Shown: one piece after another, positions 53,287 to 62,252 of the stretch
Position numbering within the stretch: the stretch's first letter is position 1
Layout of the letters: each line of letters opens with the position of its first letter
Assembly: GCA_050260355.1 (NCBI GenBank)
Contig: JBLNBZ010000054.1
Coordinates: forward strand, 29,497 to 93,496
Length of the DNA stretch: 64,000 nt
Reading direction: 5' to 3'
From: CADEFX01 sp050260355
GTDB taxonomy: Bacteria; Pseudomonadota; Alphaproteobacteria; Rhizobiales; Hyphomicrobiaceae
Translations under genes and position numbers: made by a program
The notes under the pieces: model-generated
Seen by the model: the letters and a program-made list of their open reading frames with translations, nothing else
What the model was told of the DNA's origin: nothing
Database searches by the model: none

Positions 53287-53862
53287 ATGTCATTGTCCAC
53301 ATTAGAGCTTCTCAAGACGCGCCGTTCGGTCAAGCCGGCGGCGATGTCGTCTCCCGGGCCCTCGCAAGCCGAGCTCGAGACCATTCTCGGCTGCGCGGCG
53401 CGCGTGCCTGATCACAAACGGCTCGTACCCTGGCGCTTCATCGTGTTCGAGGGTGACGCGCGTGCGGCCTTCGGCGAGGTGCTTGGGCGCGCGCTGGCCG
53501 CGGAAGAGCAGGAGCAGCCTTCGGCCGTCCGGCTGCAGATCGAGCGCGAGCGGTTCTTGCGTGCGCCGGTCGTAGTGGGCGTCATCTCGCGCGTCGTTTC
53601 GTCCCCGGGTGCGCCCGAGTGGGAGCAGATCCTTTCGTGCGGGGCCGCCGCCTTCAACCTGTGTCTTGCCGCCAATGCGCTGGGCTACGGCACTTGCTGG
53701 ATCACCGAGTGGTATGCCTACAGCCCTGGCGTGCGCTCTGCACTCGGCCTTGCGTCCAACGAGCGCGTGGCCGGGTTCGTCTATATCGGCACGGCACGGG
53801 AGCGCCAGCCCGAGCGTGATCGTCCGCTCTTGTCAGACATAGTCTCGCGCTGGCAACCTTGA
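53287..53862 (+). CDS. Nitroreductase-family flavoprotein
   Basis: 191 residues from the ATG at 53287. The FMN-binding nitroreductase fold is clear: LELLKTRRSVKPAAM, a catalytic loop ARVPDHKRLVPWRFIVFEG, and the C-terminal GYGTCWITEWYAY with ALGLASNERVAGFVYIGTA. This is the small YdjA-like subgroup, which lacks the long insert of NfsB. It is divergent from the VWA gene and lies directly before the flavin reductase gene, so the two flavin enzymes are probably co-transcribed. Confidence 0.9.
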   Translation: MSLSTLELLKTRRSVKPAAMSSPGPSQAELETILGCAARVPDHKRLVPWRFIVFEGDARAAFGEVLGRALAAEEQEQPSAVRLQIERERFLRAPVVVGVISRVVSSPGAPEWEQILSCGAAAFNLCLAANALGYGTCWITEWYAYSPGVRSALGLASNERVAGFVYIGTARERQPERDRPLLSDIVSRWQP

Positions 53863-53888
53863 GTCTTGCAGTCAACGGAGGACCGCCA

Positions 53889-54539
53889 GTGTTCTATGAA
53901 ACCGTCGAGAACAAGCACGGATTGCGGCACGACCCCTTCAAGGCGCTGATCACGCCGCGCCCGATCGGGTGGATATCGACGGTCAGCGCAAGCGGGATCT
54001 GCAACCTTGCTCCGTACAGCTTCTTCAATGCGGTTGGCGAGCGGCCGCATTACGTCATCTTCGCGTCGGCGGGCATGAAGGACAGTCTCAAGAACATCGA
54101 GGAGACGGGCGAGTTCACCTGCTCGCTTGCCACATGGGATTTGCGCTTCGAGATGAACACGACATCGGCGGCGGTCCCGCATGGCGTCGATGAATATCCG
54201 ATCGCCGGCCTCACTGCGGCTCCTTCGCGGCTGGTCAAGCCGCCGCGGGTCAAGGAGAGCCCTGCGGCGTTCGAATGCAAACATTGGAAGACGATCGAGC
54301 TGCCGCCTGTGGGGGCCAATCAGAAAGCGACCTACTCAGTGGTATTCGGACAGGTCGTGGGCATCTACATCGACGACAGGTTCGTGAAGGGAGGTATCGT
54401 CGACACCGGCAGCATGCGGCCGATCGCCCGCCTCGGCTACATGGACTACGCGGTGGTGACGCCCGAGACCGTCTTCACCATCAACCGGCCCGAGGTTGAC
54501 GCCGAAGGCCGAATTATCCCGCCGGTGGCAGCCGAGTAG
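53889..54539 (+). CDS. Flavin reductase-like protein
   Basis: 216 residues from the GTG at 53889, which has GGAGGA seven bases upstream (an in-frame TTG at 53859 overlaps the previous stop by 4 nt). The flavin reductase-like split-barrel is visible: FKALITPRPIGWISTVSASG, then NLAPYSFFNAVGERPHYVIF and the C-terminal GGIVDTGSMRPIARLGYMDY. Members bind FMN and are often partners of oxygenases or act as reductases; substrate unknown here. Its coupling to the nitroreductase gene suggests a shared redox pathway. Confidence 0.88.
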   Translation: MFYETVENKHGLRHDPFKALITPRPIGWISTVSASGICNLAPYSFFNAVGERPHYVIFASAGMKDSLKNIEETGEFTCSLATWDLRFEMNTTSAAVPHGVDEYPIAGLTAAPSRLVKPPRVKESPAAFECKHWKTIELPPVGANQKATYSVVFGQVVGIYIDDRFVKGGIVDTGSMRPIARLGYMDYAVVTPETVFTINRPEVDAEGRIIPPVAAE

Positions 54540-54807
54540 GGGCGCGGCCCCGTTTTTCCGAAGGCGGCCGGAGAGATCAGGCGCCGTCAGCCAAACGCTG
54601 TGACCGTCTGAATTCCGTTGGCGGTGCAAAGGCCTGGCGTGGTGCCGCACGCACCTCAGCAGGGCGGACCCCCTCGATCTCGGGCCGGCGAATTTGCCTG
54701 TTAACCATACAGTGTGTAACGTTCTGCTCGTGAGGGAATGTCGCGGGCGAGGCCAGCCCAGCGGCCGTTTGCATCTTGTCGATTGCAACGACGTGGAGTG
54801 CGGCACC
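54540..54807. promoter_or_regulatory. Control region upstream of phasin gene 2
   Basis: 268 nt with no gene. TTAACCAT (54711-54718) is followed directly by ACAGTGTGTAAC. The other phasin gene's upstream region has TTAACCATGACAGTTTAC on the opposite strand, so both share TTAACCAT-(G)ACAGT. A dyad TTGCA (54769-54773) and TGCAA (54784-54788) lies about 20 nt before the start. Confidence 0.4.
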
Positions 54808-55242
54808 ATGAGTAACAACCAATATGAGGAAACGCGCGAGCAAACTCTGCCCAACCTTTGGACTTGGTACTTGAAGGGCGGCAATGCCTATGCAAATGCA
54901 GCAGGGCCACTTCTAAAAGGCGCCGCGCGCTGCAATCTCGAGCTGATTAGCTTGGCAAGCCGGCGCACTCGAGCCTATTTCGATGCTGCCGGACGTGCGA
55001 GGGCTTGCCGTTCACCGCAGGATCTGGCCGTGGAGCAGGTCCGGTTCTGGCAGCAGGCGGTGCAGGACTATTCCGACAGTGCGCGCTGCTTCATGGAGGC
55101 ATGGACCGGTGCCCTTGCAGGGGCTGCGCGTGCGGACGAGAGCGCCGACATGTCGGACCGCGACTACATCACCTTTGCCGAATCCCGCGCCGACGCCGCC
55201 GCGCCGGCCGCGCGCAAGTCGGCATCGCGGCGCGCGGCCTGA
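54808..55242 (+). CDS. Phasin family protein 2
   Basis: 144 residues from the ATG at 54808 (GGAG upstream). The helical phasin_2 pattern appears in AAGPLLKGAARCNLELISLA, then RTRAYFDAAGRARACRSPQD and VEQVRFWQQAVQDYSDSARC. The C-terminal 40 residues are alanine/arginine-rich and probably disordered. It differs from the first phasin at 23.6 kb, so two granule-associated proteins are present. It lies just upstream of the minus-strand PcfJ-like gene, with which it converges. Confidence 0.85.
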   Translation: MSNNQYEETREQTLPNLWTWYLKGGNAYANAAGPLLKGAARCNLELISLASRRTRAYFDAAGRARACRSPQDLAVEQVRFWQQAVQDYSDSARCFMEAWTGALAGAARADESADMSDRDYITFAESRADAAAPAARKSASRRAA

Positions 55243-55284
55243 TCGCCAGCGCGAGGCGTCCGCAGGCCGGTGTCGCCCGCGCCT

Positions 55285-56664
55285 TCATGCGCTGCGCTGA
55301 TCGTCGGCAATGCAGGTTAGACCAAGGCGGAGTCGCGTGCCGGCCGGCGTGGCCGGGATAGTCGCTTCCGCGCTGCACAGCCCGCTCGGCGTAGTGGTCC
55401 GTTGTGGCAGCGGTGGCGACCCGAAGAGGCGCGGCTCGTACCTTTGTCTGAGGCCCGCGGCGCGCAAGGCGTCCATGTACGGCCGCCACAGGCGGTGGAG
55501 GCAGTCGCGGGTACCGGCAGGGGTAATCGGCTGCCTTGCCAGCGGCTTGAACCTCTGGCTGCCGAGCCAAGCGTGAGCGGCTTGCCAAACCTTCGTTGAA
55601 ACACGCCGATTGCGCGGTCCGCGAAGCTGGGCAATGACCGGCATGGTCGCGTCGTCCGAGCGCAGCGACAGCTCGAGGTTGGCGATGCTGCGGCCATTCC
55701 GCCGGACGCTGAAGACGCGGACGCGTCCATAGGCCAGATGCGGCGCGTATTGGTCGAGGCAGTTCTCCATGGCTGTGCTTTCGGCGATGAAGTCCTCGAC
55801 CGAGCGCAAGGCAACGAACTCGAGCCCCAGTGCCAAGCCGTCGGCAAACCAGGCGTCGCGCACGCCGCCGCCGAGGCTCGCTGCCAGATCGATGCGTTTG
55901 CGCCAGAGGCCGATTTCGTCCCTGGCGCGCTTCCATGTCATGCCCGGCGACCAGGGACGGCGGAGCAGCGCGTGGCCCGGCGTGCCTGGGTGTGCACCGT
56001 GCCAGGCCCAGGCCGTCAACCAGTGGAACTCGTCCTCGGGTACATACGTCGCGGGCAGGCGCGGGCACTTGGCAATCCAGAGCGCGAAGTCGCGGCCCAC
56101 GACCTTGAGCGAGTGCACGATCCGTCCCAGCCAGCACGCCGCCTCCTGAGCGTCCGAGGGCATGCGGCTGGCGACGGCTACTGAAAACTCCGCGTCGAGC
56201 GGTATCTCCGGGAGGGTCATCGTCAGTGCCTGGGCCGGAATCTTGCGCAACCAGAGAGGCAAAGCCAGAATTTCGGCGGCCACTTTAAGCGGCAGCCCGG
56301 CCTCAACGCAGGCGCAAGCGCGCTCACGCTGCTGTGCGGTGCCGTAGCCGGTGGCGAGCGCAAACAACAATGCGGGAAAGCTATCAGCGAGGTCCTCGAG
56401 AGCCGGAGCGGACGAGGTGATGCAGGCAATCGATCGACGCCAGGGATGGCAATATGCGGAAAGACGCCGTTTACGTCTGGCCGAACGCGTCTCAAAGTCG
56501 AGACACGCAATATCAGTCCCCAAGGGTGATCTCCGAAAAAGCAGATCGCCCCCCCGCCACGCGGCTGGTTCTAGTCGAACAACATGGCGAAACAACGGGT
56601 GCAACGACGACGCCTCTATGGCGACCCGACGACATCGCAGCAGCGATCGTCTCGGCGGCGGCAA
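55285..56664 (-). CDS. PcfJ-like domain protein
   Basis: 459 residues from a TTG start (the exact start is unsure, since few starts are in frame). The C-terminal third holds the PcfJ-like motif: AMENCLDQYAPHLAYGRVRV then FSVRRNGRSIANLELSLRS and AQLRGPRNRRVS. That pattern (E/M-x-C-x-x-x-Y, S-x-R, T/N-x-E-L, Q-x-R-G-x-x-N) is the family signature. PcfJ was named from a conjugative plasmid; chromosomal copies in alphaproteobacteria have no known role. The N-terminal 270 residues are unassigned. It begins 10 nt after the ialB stop. Confidence 0.75.
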   Translation of the reverse strand: MPPPRRSLLRCRRVAIEASSLHPLFRHVVRLEPAAWRGGDLLFRRSPLGTDIACLDFETRSARRKRRLSAYCHPWRRSIACITSSAPALEDLADSFPALLFALATGYGTAQQRERACACVEAGLPLKVAAEILALPLWLRKIPAQALTMTLPEIPLDAEFSVAVASRMPSDAQEAACWLGRIVHSLKVVGRDFALWIAKCPRLPATYVPEDEFHWLTAWAWHGAHPGTPGHALLRRPWSPGMTWKRARDEIGLWRKRIDLAASLGGGVRDAWFADGLALGLEFVALRSVEDFIAESTAMENCLDQYAPHLAYGRVRVFSVRRNGRSIANLELSLRSDDATMPVIAQLRGPRNRRVSTKVWQAAHAWLGSQRFKPLARQPITPAGTRDCLHRLWRPYMDALRAAGLRQRYEPRLFGSPPLPQRTTTPSGLCSAEATIPATPAGTRLRLGLTCIADDQRSA

Positions 56665-56674
56665 AGCGCCCGAC

Positions 56675-57235
56675 TCAGTTGAGCGCCTTCAACGCCTGCT
56701 CGAAGCCTGCGAGCGATATCGGGATACCGATGCCTGCTTCCTCGGTCTGGAAGATGATGAAAACCGCAGTCTTTCCGGTCTTCAACTGCTCGACCAGCTT
56801 GTCCTCCGCGACGACCTGCGCATAGCAAGCGAAGTTGTGGCAGCGCAGGAAAGGCGCGTTGCCGACATCCTTGTCGTCGATCTTCAAGCCGAGCCCTGGC
56901 GGCAGCAGGACGCCGAGCGGCGCAAACACTCGCAAGACGCGCGTGCCATTGGAAAATTTCTGAAAGTAGACAGTCAGCCCGACGTTGCTGCGATCCTCCG
57001 CAGTCACGCTTTGGACCAGTGCACAGACCTCGTTCTTGGCCCCCGGCGGTGGTGGCTTGCACACCACCTGCCAGTCACCGTGCTGAGCCTTTACAATGCC
57101 ATCCTGGGCGGCCGCCAGTTTGGGCGGCGGGATTGCGATCCAAACTGCAGAGGTTACGGCGATGGCAGTTGTCAGCTTTGCCAACACCGTCGCGAGCCAG
57201 CCGGCTGTGCGGCTTCGGGTCACGGTCGACTTCAT
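56675..57235 (-). CDS. Invasion-associated locus B (IalB) family protein
   Basis: 186 residues. A signal peptide (about 1-42, ending LAAAQ) precedes the IalB domain: AQHGDWQVVCKPPPPGAKNEVCAL, later LRVFAPLGVLLPPGLGLKID and CHNFACYAQVV with two more cysteines, four in all for two disulfides. The family is periplasmic or outer-membrane-associated. It was first described in Bartonella invasion but is widespread in free-living hyphomicrobial bacteria, where its function is unknown. Confidence 0.9.
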   Translation of the reverse strand: MKSTVTRSRTAGWLATVLAKLTTAIAVTSAVWIAIPPPKLAAAQDGIVKAQHGDWQVVCKPPPPGAKNEVCALVQSVTAEDRSNVGLTVYFQKFSNGTRVLRVFAPLGVLLPPGLGLKIDDKDVGNAPFLRCHNFACYAQVVAEDKLVEQLKTGKTAVFIIFQTEEAGIGIPISLAGFEQALKALN

Positions 57236-57746
57236 GCGATAGCCGCGCTCCTCCCAGACACCACCTCCGGACGCTCCACGCCGGCTTCCTTAGCGCGAGT
57301 CGCCGATCGTCCCCAGAACGCCTTGCGGTTCGCGGATTGGCCGCCGCATCGCCGGCCATCGCTTGCTCTGATCAAGCATTGAGGCCGAAGTGGGACAACA
57401 GGTCCGGTGATGCTCCACCCGCCGGCGCGCACCGCGCACCCGTTGCCGTTCCGAACCGGCGCGATATGCCGCAGCGGCCGAGACTTGAGTTGGTTTCGAG
57501 CCTCATGTTCATGTGCGCTAGGCTGCGGTTTCGGGGCCCTTCAGCCGCAACCGAGGATCCTTTCGTCAGGGATGTTTCGATTCGGTCGAGCCGCGTATCG
57601 GGGGAGGGTTGTGGGCCCCGGTTGCGTGCCGGCCTCTGCTCGGGTCATCGAAGGCGCAGGCTTGAGGCCTCGGGCGGTGAACGATAGTTTGCCTGCATAA
57701 GGGCTGCCGATCGCATGGCTAGTGAAACGGCATGGGAGCTGAGGGG
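57236..57746. promoter_or_regulatory. Intergenic region upstream of the oxidase cluster
   Basis: 511 nt without a supported gene, between ialB (minus) and ctaC (plus). It should hold the promoter of the cytochrome oxidase operon; a weak sigma-70-like pair TTGAGT (57486-57491) and a T/A-rich -10-like stretch lie about 260 nt before ctaC. Several overlapping short frames have no ribosome-binding site or family match. A leader RNA or small RNA cannot be excluded. Confidence 0.35.
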
Positions 57747-58679
57747 ATGATGAAAGGGTTGCGGGGCTTGGGCCTCGGCGCCGTGCTGACTGCACTCGCG
57801 CTTTCGCTACTTGGAGCTATTCCCGCACTTGCTGGCACAGGTCAGCCTTCGCCCTGGCAGCACGGGTTGCAGACGCCCGTAACTGATGTGGCCGAGCACA
57901 TCGCCTGGTTCCACCACTTCGTGAACGTGATCATCATTCTGATCGCGCTCTTCGTTCTGGCTCTGCTCGTGACGGTCATCGTGCGGTTCAACGAGCGCGC
58001 CAATCCGACGCCCTCCAAGACGTCTCACAACACGATGATCGAGGTGTTGTGGACGGTCATCCCGGTCCTGATCCTCGTCCTGATCGCGATCCCCTCGTTC
58101 AAGCTGCTCTTCTTCCAGTACTCCTTTCCAAAGCCCGATCTTACGATCAAAGCCACGGGCAACCAGTGGAACTGGACGCACTCTTATCCCGACCAAGGCG
58201 GCTTCAGCTTCACCAGCGTGATGCTGACCGACAAGGAGCGTGAGGAGCGCATTGCCAGGGGCATTCCGGCGCCTCGCCTGCTTGCGGCGGACAATGAGGT
58301 GGTGGTCCCGGTCAACAAGTTCGTGCATGTGCTCGTGACCTCGACCGACGTGATCCACAACTGGACCATTCCTTCGTTCGGCTCGAAGGTGGACGCCGTG
58401 CCGGGCCGCATCACTGCGACGTGGTTTCATGCCAAGCAGGAAGGCATTTTCTACGGCCAGTGCTCCGAGCTCTGCGGCAAGGATCACGCCTTCATGCCGA
58501 TCAACGTCCGCGTCGTGAATGAGAGCGTGTTCAACGAGTGGGTCGACGCGATGAAGGCGCGCGACCGGCGCCGGGCGCGGGAGATCCTCGATAAAGTGGC
58601 GATCGAGCAGGCAAAGAAGCAAGTGGCGGGGCAGAGTGGCTCTGTCACAACTGTCGCTCAAGCGAGCAATGCCCGCTGA
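57747..58679 (+). CDS. ctaC: Cytochrome c oxidase subunit II
   Basis: 310 residues from the ATG at 57747 (GGAG eight bases upstream). Subunit II of an aa3-type oxidase: signal peptide, two membrane helices (about 50-115) and a periplasmic cupredoxin domain. The CuA ligands are in HNWTIPSFG and GQCSELCGKDHAFMP (two Cys, two His, Met). The aromatic electron-entry stretch NQWNWTHSYPD is present. It receives electrons from cytochrome c. First gene of the eight-gene oxidase cluster. Confidence 0.96.
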   Translation: MMKGLRGLGLGAVLTALALSLLGAIPALAGTGQPSPWQHGLQTPVTDVAEHIAWFHHFVNVIIILIALFVLALLVTVIVRFNERANPTPSKTSHNTMIEVLWTVIPVLILVLIAIPSFKLLFFQYSFPKPDLTIKATGNQWNWTHSYPDQGGFSFTSVMLTDKEREERIARGIPAPRLLAADNEVVVPVNKFVHVLVTSTDVIHNWTIPSFGSKVDAVPGRITATWFHAKQEGIFYGQCSELCGKDHAFMPINVRVVNESVFNEWVDAMKARDRRRAREILDKVAIEQAKKQVAGQSGSVTTVAQASNAR

Positions 58680-58756
58680 GGGGATGTCGCTCTGCCGCCA
58701 ATACCGCGCGGCTGTCGTGATTTTGCAAGATGAAGAGAGAGGCAAGGTGATCGGAC

Positions 58757-60415
58757 ATGGCTAGCTCGGCGCACGCGGAACACGATCACGACCACACGCC
58801 GCATGGCATAGGCCGTTGGCTGCTTTCGACGAACCACAAAGACATCGGCACCATGTACCTGCTCTTCGCCATGGTGGCGGGGTGCATCGGCGGCTTCCTG
58901 TCGGTGATGATGCGGCTCGAGTTGCAGGAGCCGGGGCTCCAGTACTTTACCAATCCGCACACCTTCAACGTGTTCGTAACCGGGCACGGGCTCATCATGG
59001 TGTTCTTCATGGTGATGCCGGCGATGATCGGCGGTTTCGGCAACTGGTTCGTGCCGCTGCACATCGGAGCGCCCGACATGGCGTTCCCGCGCATGAACAA
59101 CATCTCGTTCTGGCTGCTTCCAGCGTCGATCTCGCTGCTGCTGATCTCGATGTTCGTGGAAGGCGCCGGCACGTGCAGGCAGATCGCTGATGCTGCTGGG
59201 CCTCGCGACATCTCGGGCTGCGGCGTCGGTGCCGGCTGGACTGTCTATGCGCCGCTATCGACGAGCGGCCATCCCGGACCGGCCATGGATTTCGCCATTC
59301 TGTCGCTGCATCTCGCCGGCGCATCCTCCATCCTGGGTGCGATCAACTTCATCACCACGATCTTCAACATGCGTGCGCCGGGCATGACCCTGCACAAGAT
59401 GCCGCTGTTCGTATGGTCCGTGCTGGTGACGGCCTTCCTCCTGCTCCTGTCGCTGCCGGTTCTGGCTGGCGCAATCACCATGCTGCTGACCGACCGCAAC
59501 TTCGGCACGACCTTCTTCGCTGCGGCTGGCGGCGGCGACCCGCTGCTCTATCAGCACTTGTTCTGGTTCTTCGGCCACCCGGAGGTTTACATCTTGATCC
59601 TGCCCGGCTTCGGCATGATCAGTCATATCGTCTCGACCTTCTCGCGTAAGCCGGTATTCGGCTATCTCGGGATGGCTTACGCCATGGTCGCGATCGGGTT
59701 GGTCGGCTTCATCGTGTGGGCGCATCACATGTACACGTCCGGCATGGGCGTGGATGCCCAGGCCTACTTCATTTTTGCGACCATGGTGATCGCCGTGCCG
59801 ACGGGGGTGAAGATCTTCTCGTGGATCGCGACCATGTGGGGCGGCTCGATTCGCTTCACCACTCCCATGCTGTGGGCGCTCGGCTTCATCTTCCTGTTCA
59901 CGGTCGGCGGTGTAACCGGCGTCATGCTCTCGAATGCCGGCGTCGATCGCTACCTGCATGACACCTACTACGTGGTCGCCCATTTCCACTACGTGCTATC
60001 GCTCGGCGCCGTGTTTGCGATCTTCGCGGGCTGGTACTACTGGTTCCCGAAGATGACCGGCTACAACTACTCAGAGGCCTGGGGCAAAGCGCATTTCTGG
60101 ATCACGTTCGTCGGCGCCAACGTGCTGTTCTTCCCGCAGCATTTCCTCGGCCTGTCGGGCATGCCCCGGCGCTATGCGGACTACCCTGATGCCTTCGCAG
60201 CCTGGAACAAGATTTCCTCGTTCGGCTCGTACATGACCGCAGTTGGCACCGTCGTCTTCTTCATCGGTGTCCTGCTGGCGTTTCTCCGCAAGGAGCGGGC
60301 CGTCGCCAATCCGTGGGGCGAGGGCGCCACAACCCTGGAATGGACCTTGCCGTCTCCGCCGGCGTTCCACTCCTACGAGACGCTGCCCCAGATCGCCTCG
60401 AGCGATCGCCACTGA
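58757..60415 (+). CDS. ctaD: Cytochrome c oxidase subunit I
   Basis: 552 residues, twelve membrane helices. The haem a and a3 ligands and CuB site are in GHGLIMVFFMVMP, FWFFGHPEVYI (with the cross-linked His-Tyr pair) and HDTYYVVAHFHYVLSLGA. The K-channel region GVDAQAYFIFATM is present. It is the catalytic subunit that reduces oxygen and pumps protons. The gene follows ctaC by 77 nt and is followed by ctaB. Confidence 0.97.
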   Translation: MASSAHAEHDHDHTPHGIGRWLLSTNHKDIGTMYLLFAMVAGCIGGFLSVMMRLELQEPGLQYFTNPHTFNVFVTGHGLIMVFFMVMPAMIGGFGNWFVPLHIGAPDMAFPRMNNISFWLLPASISLLLISMFVEGAGTCRQIADAAGPRDISGCGVGAGWTVYAPLSTSGHPGPAMDFAILSLHLAGASSILGAINFITTIFNMRAPGMTLHKMPLFVWSVLVTAFLLLLSLPVLAGAITMLLTDRNFGTTFFAAAGGGDPLLYQHLFWFFGHPEVYILILPGFGMISHIVSTFSRKPVFGYLGMAYAMVAIGLVGFIVWAHHMYTSGMGVDAQAYFIFATMVIAVPTGVKIFSWIATMWGGSIRFTTPMLWALGFIFLFTVGGVTGVMLSNAGVDRYLHDTYYVVAHFHYVLSLGAVFAIFAGWYYWFPKMTGYNYSEAWGKAHFWITFVGANVLFFPQHFLGLSGMPRRYADYPDAFAAWNKISSFGSYMTAVGTVVFFIGVLLAFLRKERAVANPWGEGATTLEWTLPSPPAFHSYETLPQIASSDRH

Positions 60416-60436
60416 GAGAAGGGGCCTGCAGGCCGG

Positions 60437-61375
60437 ATGGCACGCATGGCGCAAAGCAGTATCGGCATTGCGAGTGGCAAGCTGGAGGTCGCTAGCGGTG
60501 GAACCGTGGGCGACTTTCTCCAGCTGATGAAGCCACGCGTGATGTCGCTCGTGATTTTCACGGCGCTCACCGGCTTGGTTCTGGCTCCCGGGCATCTGCA
60601 TCCGGCGCTGGCCGCAATCGCCCTGCTGTGCATCGCGGCGGGCGCAGGAGCGTCCGGCGCGCTCAACATGTGGTATGACGCCGACATCGATGCGCGCATG
60701 CAGCGCACCGCTGCGCGCCCCATCCCGCGCGGGCGGGTTACGCCGGACGAGGCTTTGACCTTCGGAATGGTGCTGTCGCTGGGCTCGGTGCTGACGCTCG
60801 GCGTTCTGATCAATTGGGCCGCGGCCGCCCTGCTGGCCCTGACGATCGCCTTCTACGTTGTCATCTATACAATGTGGCTTAAGCGCCGGACCCCCCAGAA
60901 CATTGTCATTGGGGGCGCTGCCGGCGCGTTTCCGCCAATGATCGGGTGGGCGGCGGTGACGGGCTCGATCACGATTGAATCCATTCTGCTTTTCCTGATC
61001 ATCTTCATGTGGACGCCCCCGCACTTCTGGGCTCTGGCGCTCTATCGCAGCCGCGACTACGAGCGCGTTGGTGTGCCCATGCTTCCCGTCGTCGCCGGGC
61101 GGCGCGAAACCCAACGCCAGATCGTCATTTACAGTGCTCTGTTGGCGCCCCTTGCTCTGCTGCCCGCCATGATCGGCGTCGGTGGCCCGTTCTACGGCAT
61201 CACGGCCATCGGGCTCGGCGGCGTACTCATGGCACTTGCCCTCAAGGTCTGGCGAACCGAGGGGCGCGAGCTGGATGATGCGGCGCGACAGCTCTTCAAG
61301 TTTTCTATCCTCTATCTGTTCGGTCTGTTTGCTGTGCTTCTAATCGAGCGGGCTGCTACGGTGTTGATGAGCTGA
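60437..61375 (+). CDS. ctaB: Haem O synthase (protohaem IX farnesyltransferase)
   Basis: 312 residues, eight or nine membrane helices. It farnesylates haem B to haem O on the way to haem A. The prenyl-diphosphate site is in NMWYDADIDARMQRTAARPI (the N-x-x-x-D-x-x-x-D pattern). The second motif YTMWLKRRTPQNIVIGGAAG is present. It starts 21 nt after ctaD and is followed by coxF. Standard position in the alphaproteobacterial cluster. Confidence 0.96.
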   Translation: MARMAQSSIGIASGKLEVASGGTVGDFLQLMKPRVMSLVIFTALTGLVLAPGHLHPALAAIALLCIAAGAGASGALNMWYDADIDARMQRTAARPIPRGRVTPDEALTFGMVLSLGSVLTLGVLINWAAAALLALTIAFYVVIYTMWLKRRTPQNIVIGGAAGAFPPMIGWAAVTGSITIESILLFLIIFMWTPPHFWALALYRSRDYERVGVPMLPVVAGRRETQRQIVIYSALLAPLALLPAMIGVGGPFYGITAIGLGGVLMALALKVWRTEGRELDDAARQLFKFSILYLFGLFAVLLIERAATVLMS

Positions 61376-61391
61376 ACAGTGAGGCACGCAG

Positions 61392-61541
61392 TTGACGAGA
61401 CCGGAGAACCAGGACGAGCAGCGGCGCCGCCAGCGTATGCGCTCCATTGCGATCGGACTGACGCTCGCCGGTCTTGCCCTCCTGTTCTACATTGCGACGA
61501 TCGTTCGCCTGGGCGGCAACGTGATGAACCGTCCATTATAG
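61392..61541 (+). CDS. coxF: CoxF-like small membrane protein of the oxidase cluster
   Basis: 49 residues, too short for the usual 60-residue cut-off. TTG start at 61392 with GTGAGG about 7 nt upstream, 16 nt after the ctaB stop. Charged N-terminus (TRPENQDEQRRRQ) then one membrane helix (SIAIGLTLAGLALLFYIATI) and the end VRLGGNVMNRPL. Its length, topology and place between ctaB and ctaG fit the CoxF family of alphaproteobacteria. Probably an assembly or stability factor; no experiment is known to me for this sequence. Confidence 0.85.
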   Translation: MTRPENQDEQRRRQRMRSIAIGLTLAGLALLFYIATIVRLGGNVMNRPL

Positions 61542-61569
61542 CCGTGGCGGCAGTCGCGAACGGTGAACC

Positions 61570-62175
61570 ATGACCGACCACCCGAAAAAGGCTGATTTGG
61601 CCACGCGCCATCGCAGGGTTGCCATCGCGTGCGCGGCGTTCACGGTGCTGATGGTTGGATTGGCCTATGCTTCGGTTCCGCTGTACCGACTGTTCTGCCA
61701 GGCCACTGGCTTCGCCGGCACCACGCAGCGCGCCGATCATCCATCGAGCACGCTGGGTGAGCGCATTATCACCGTCCGCTTCGACGCCAACGTTGGCCCT
61801 GGTCTGAATTGGGACTTTGCGCCCGACGTGCCGACCAGGGACGTCAGAGTCGGCGAGAACGTGCTCGCCTTCTATCGCGTCACCAACCGTTCCAAACGGC
61901 CTCTGGTCGGGTCGGCGACCTTCAACGTGACGCCGGATCAGGCCGGCGCGTTCTTCAATAAAATTCAGTGCTTCTGCTTTACGGAGCAGCGACTGGAGCC
62001 GGGAGAGACGGTAGAGATGCCGGTTACATTCTTCATCGATCCGGCGATCGTGAAGGACAAGGACGGCAGCTGGATCCGCAATATCACGCTGTCGTACACG
62101 TTCTATCCGGTCGAGCACCCCAAGCAGAGCGCGGATAGCAAGCCGAAGGACAACGTGTCCGGTAGGAAGTCGTAG
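61570..62175 (+). CDS. ctaG: Cox11-type copper chaperone for cytochrome oxidase
   Basis: 201 residues. A single N-terminal membrane helix (about 18-38) anchors a periplasmic domain carrying the copper-binding CFCF motif (QCFCFTEQ) with the third cysteine in RLFCQATGF. Cox11/CtaG inserts CuB into subunit I. It starts 28 nt after coxF and is followed by ctaE. Complete and typical. Confidence 0.95.
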   Translation: MTDHPKKADLATRHRRVAIACAAFTVLMVGLAYASVPLYRLFCQATGFAGTTQRADHPSSTLGERIITVRFDANVGPGLNWDFAPDVPTRDVRVGENVLAFYRVTNRSKRPLVGSATFNVTPDQAGAFFNKIQCFCFTEQRLEPGETVEMPVTFFIDPAIVKDKDGSWIRNITLSYTFYPVEHPKQSADSKPKDNVSGRKS

Positions 62176-62252
62176 CGAGCAGGACGAGACGAGAGAGCCG
62201 CGGCGCGTTATGCGGGCGTCCGGCGGCTAGGAGACGGGAGCTGGAGCAGGGC

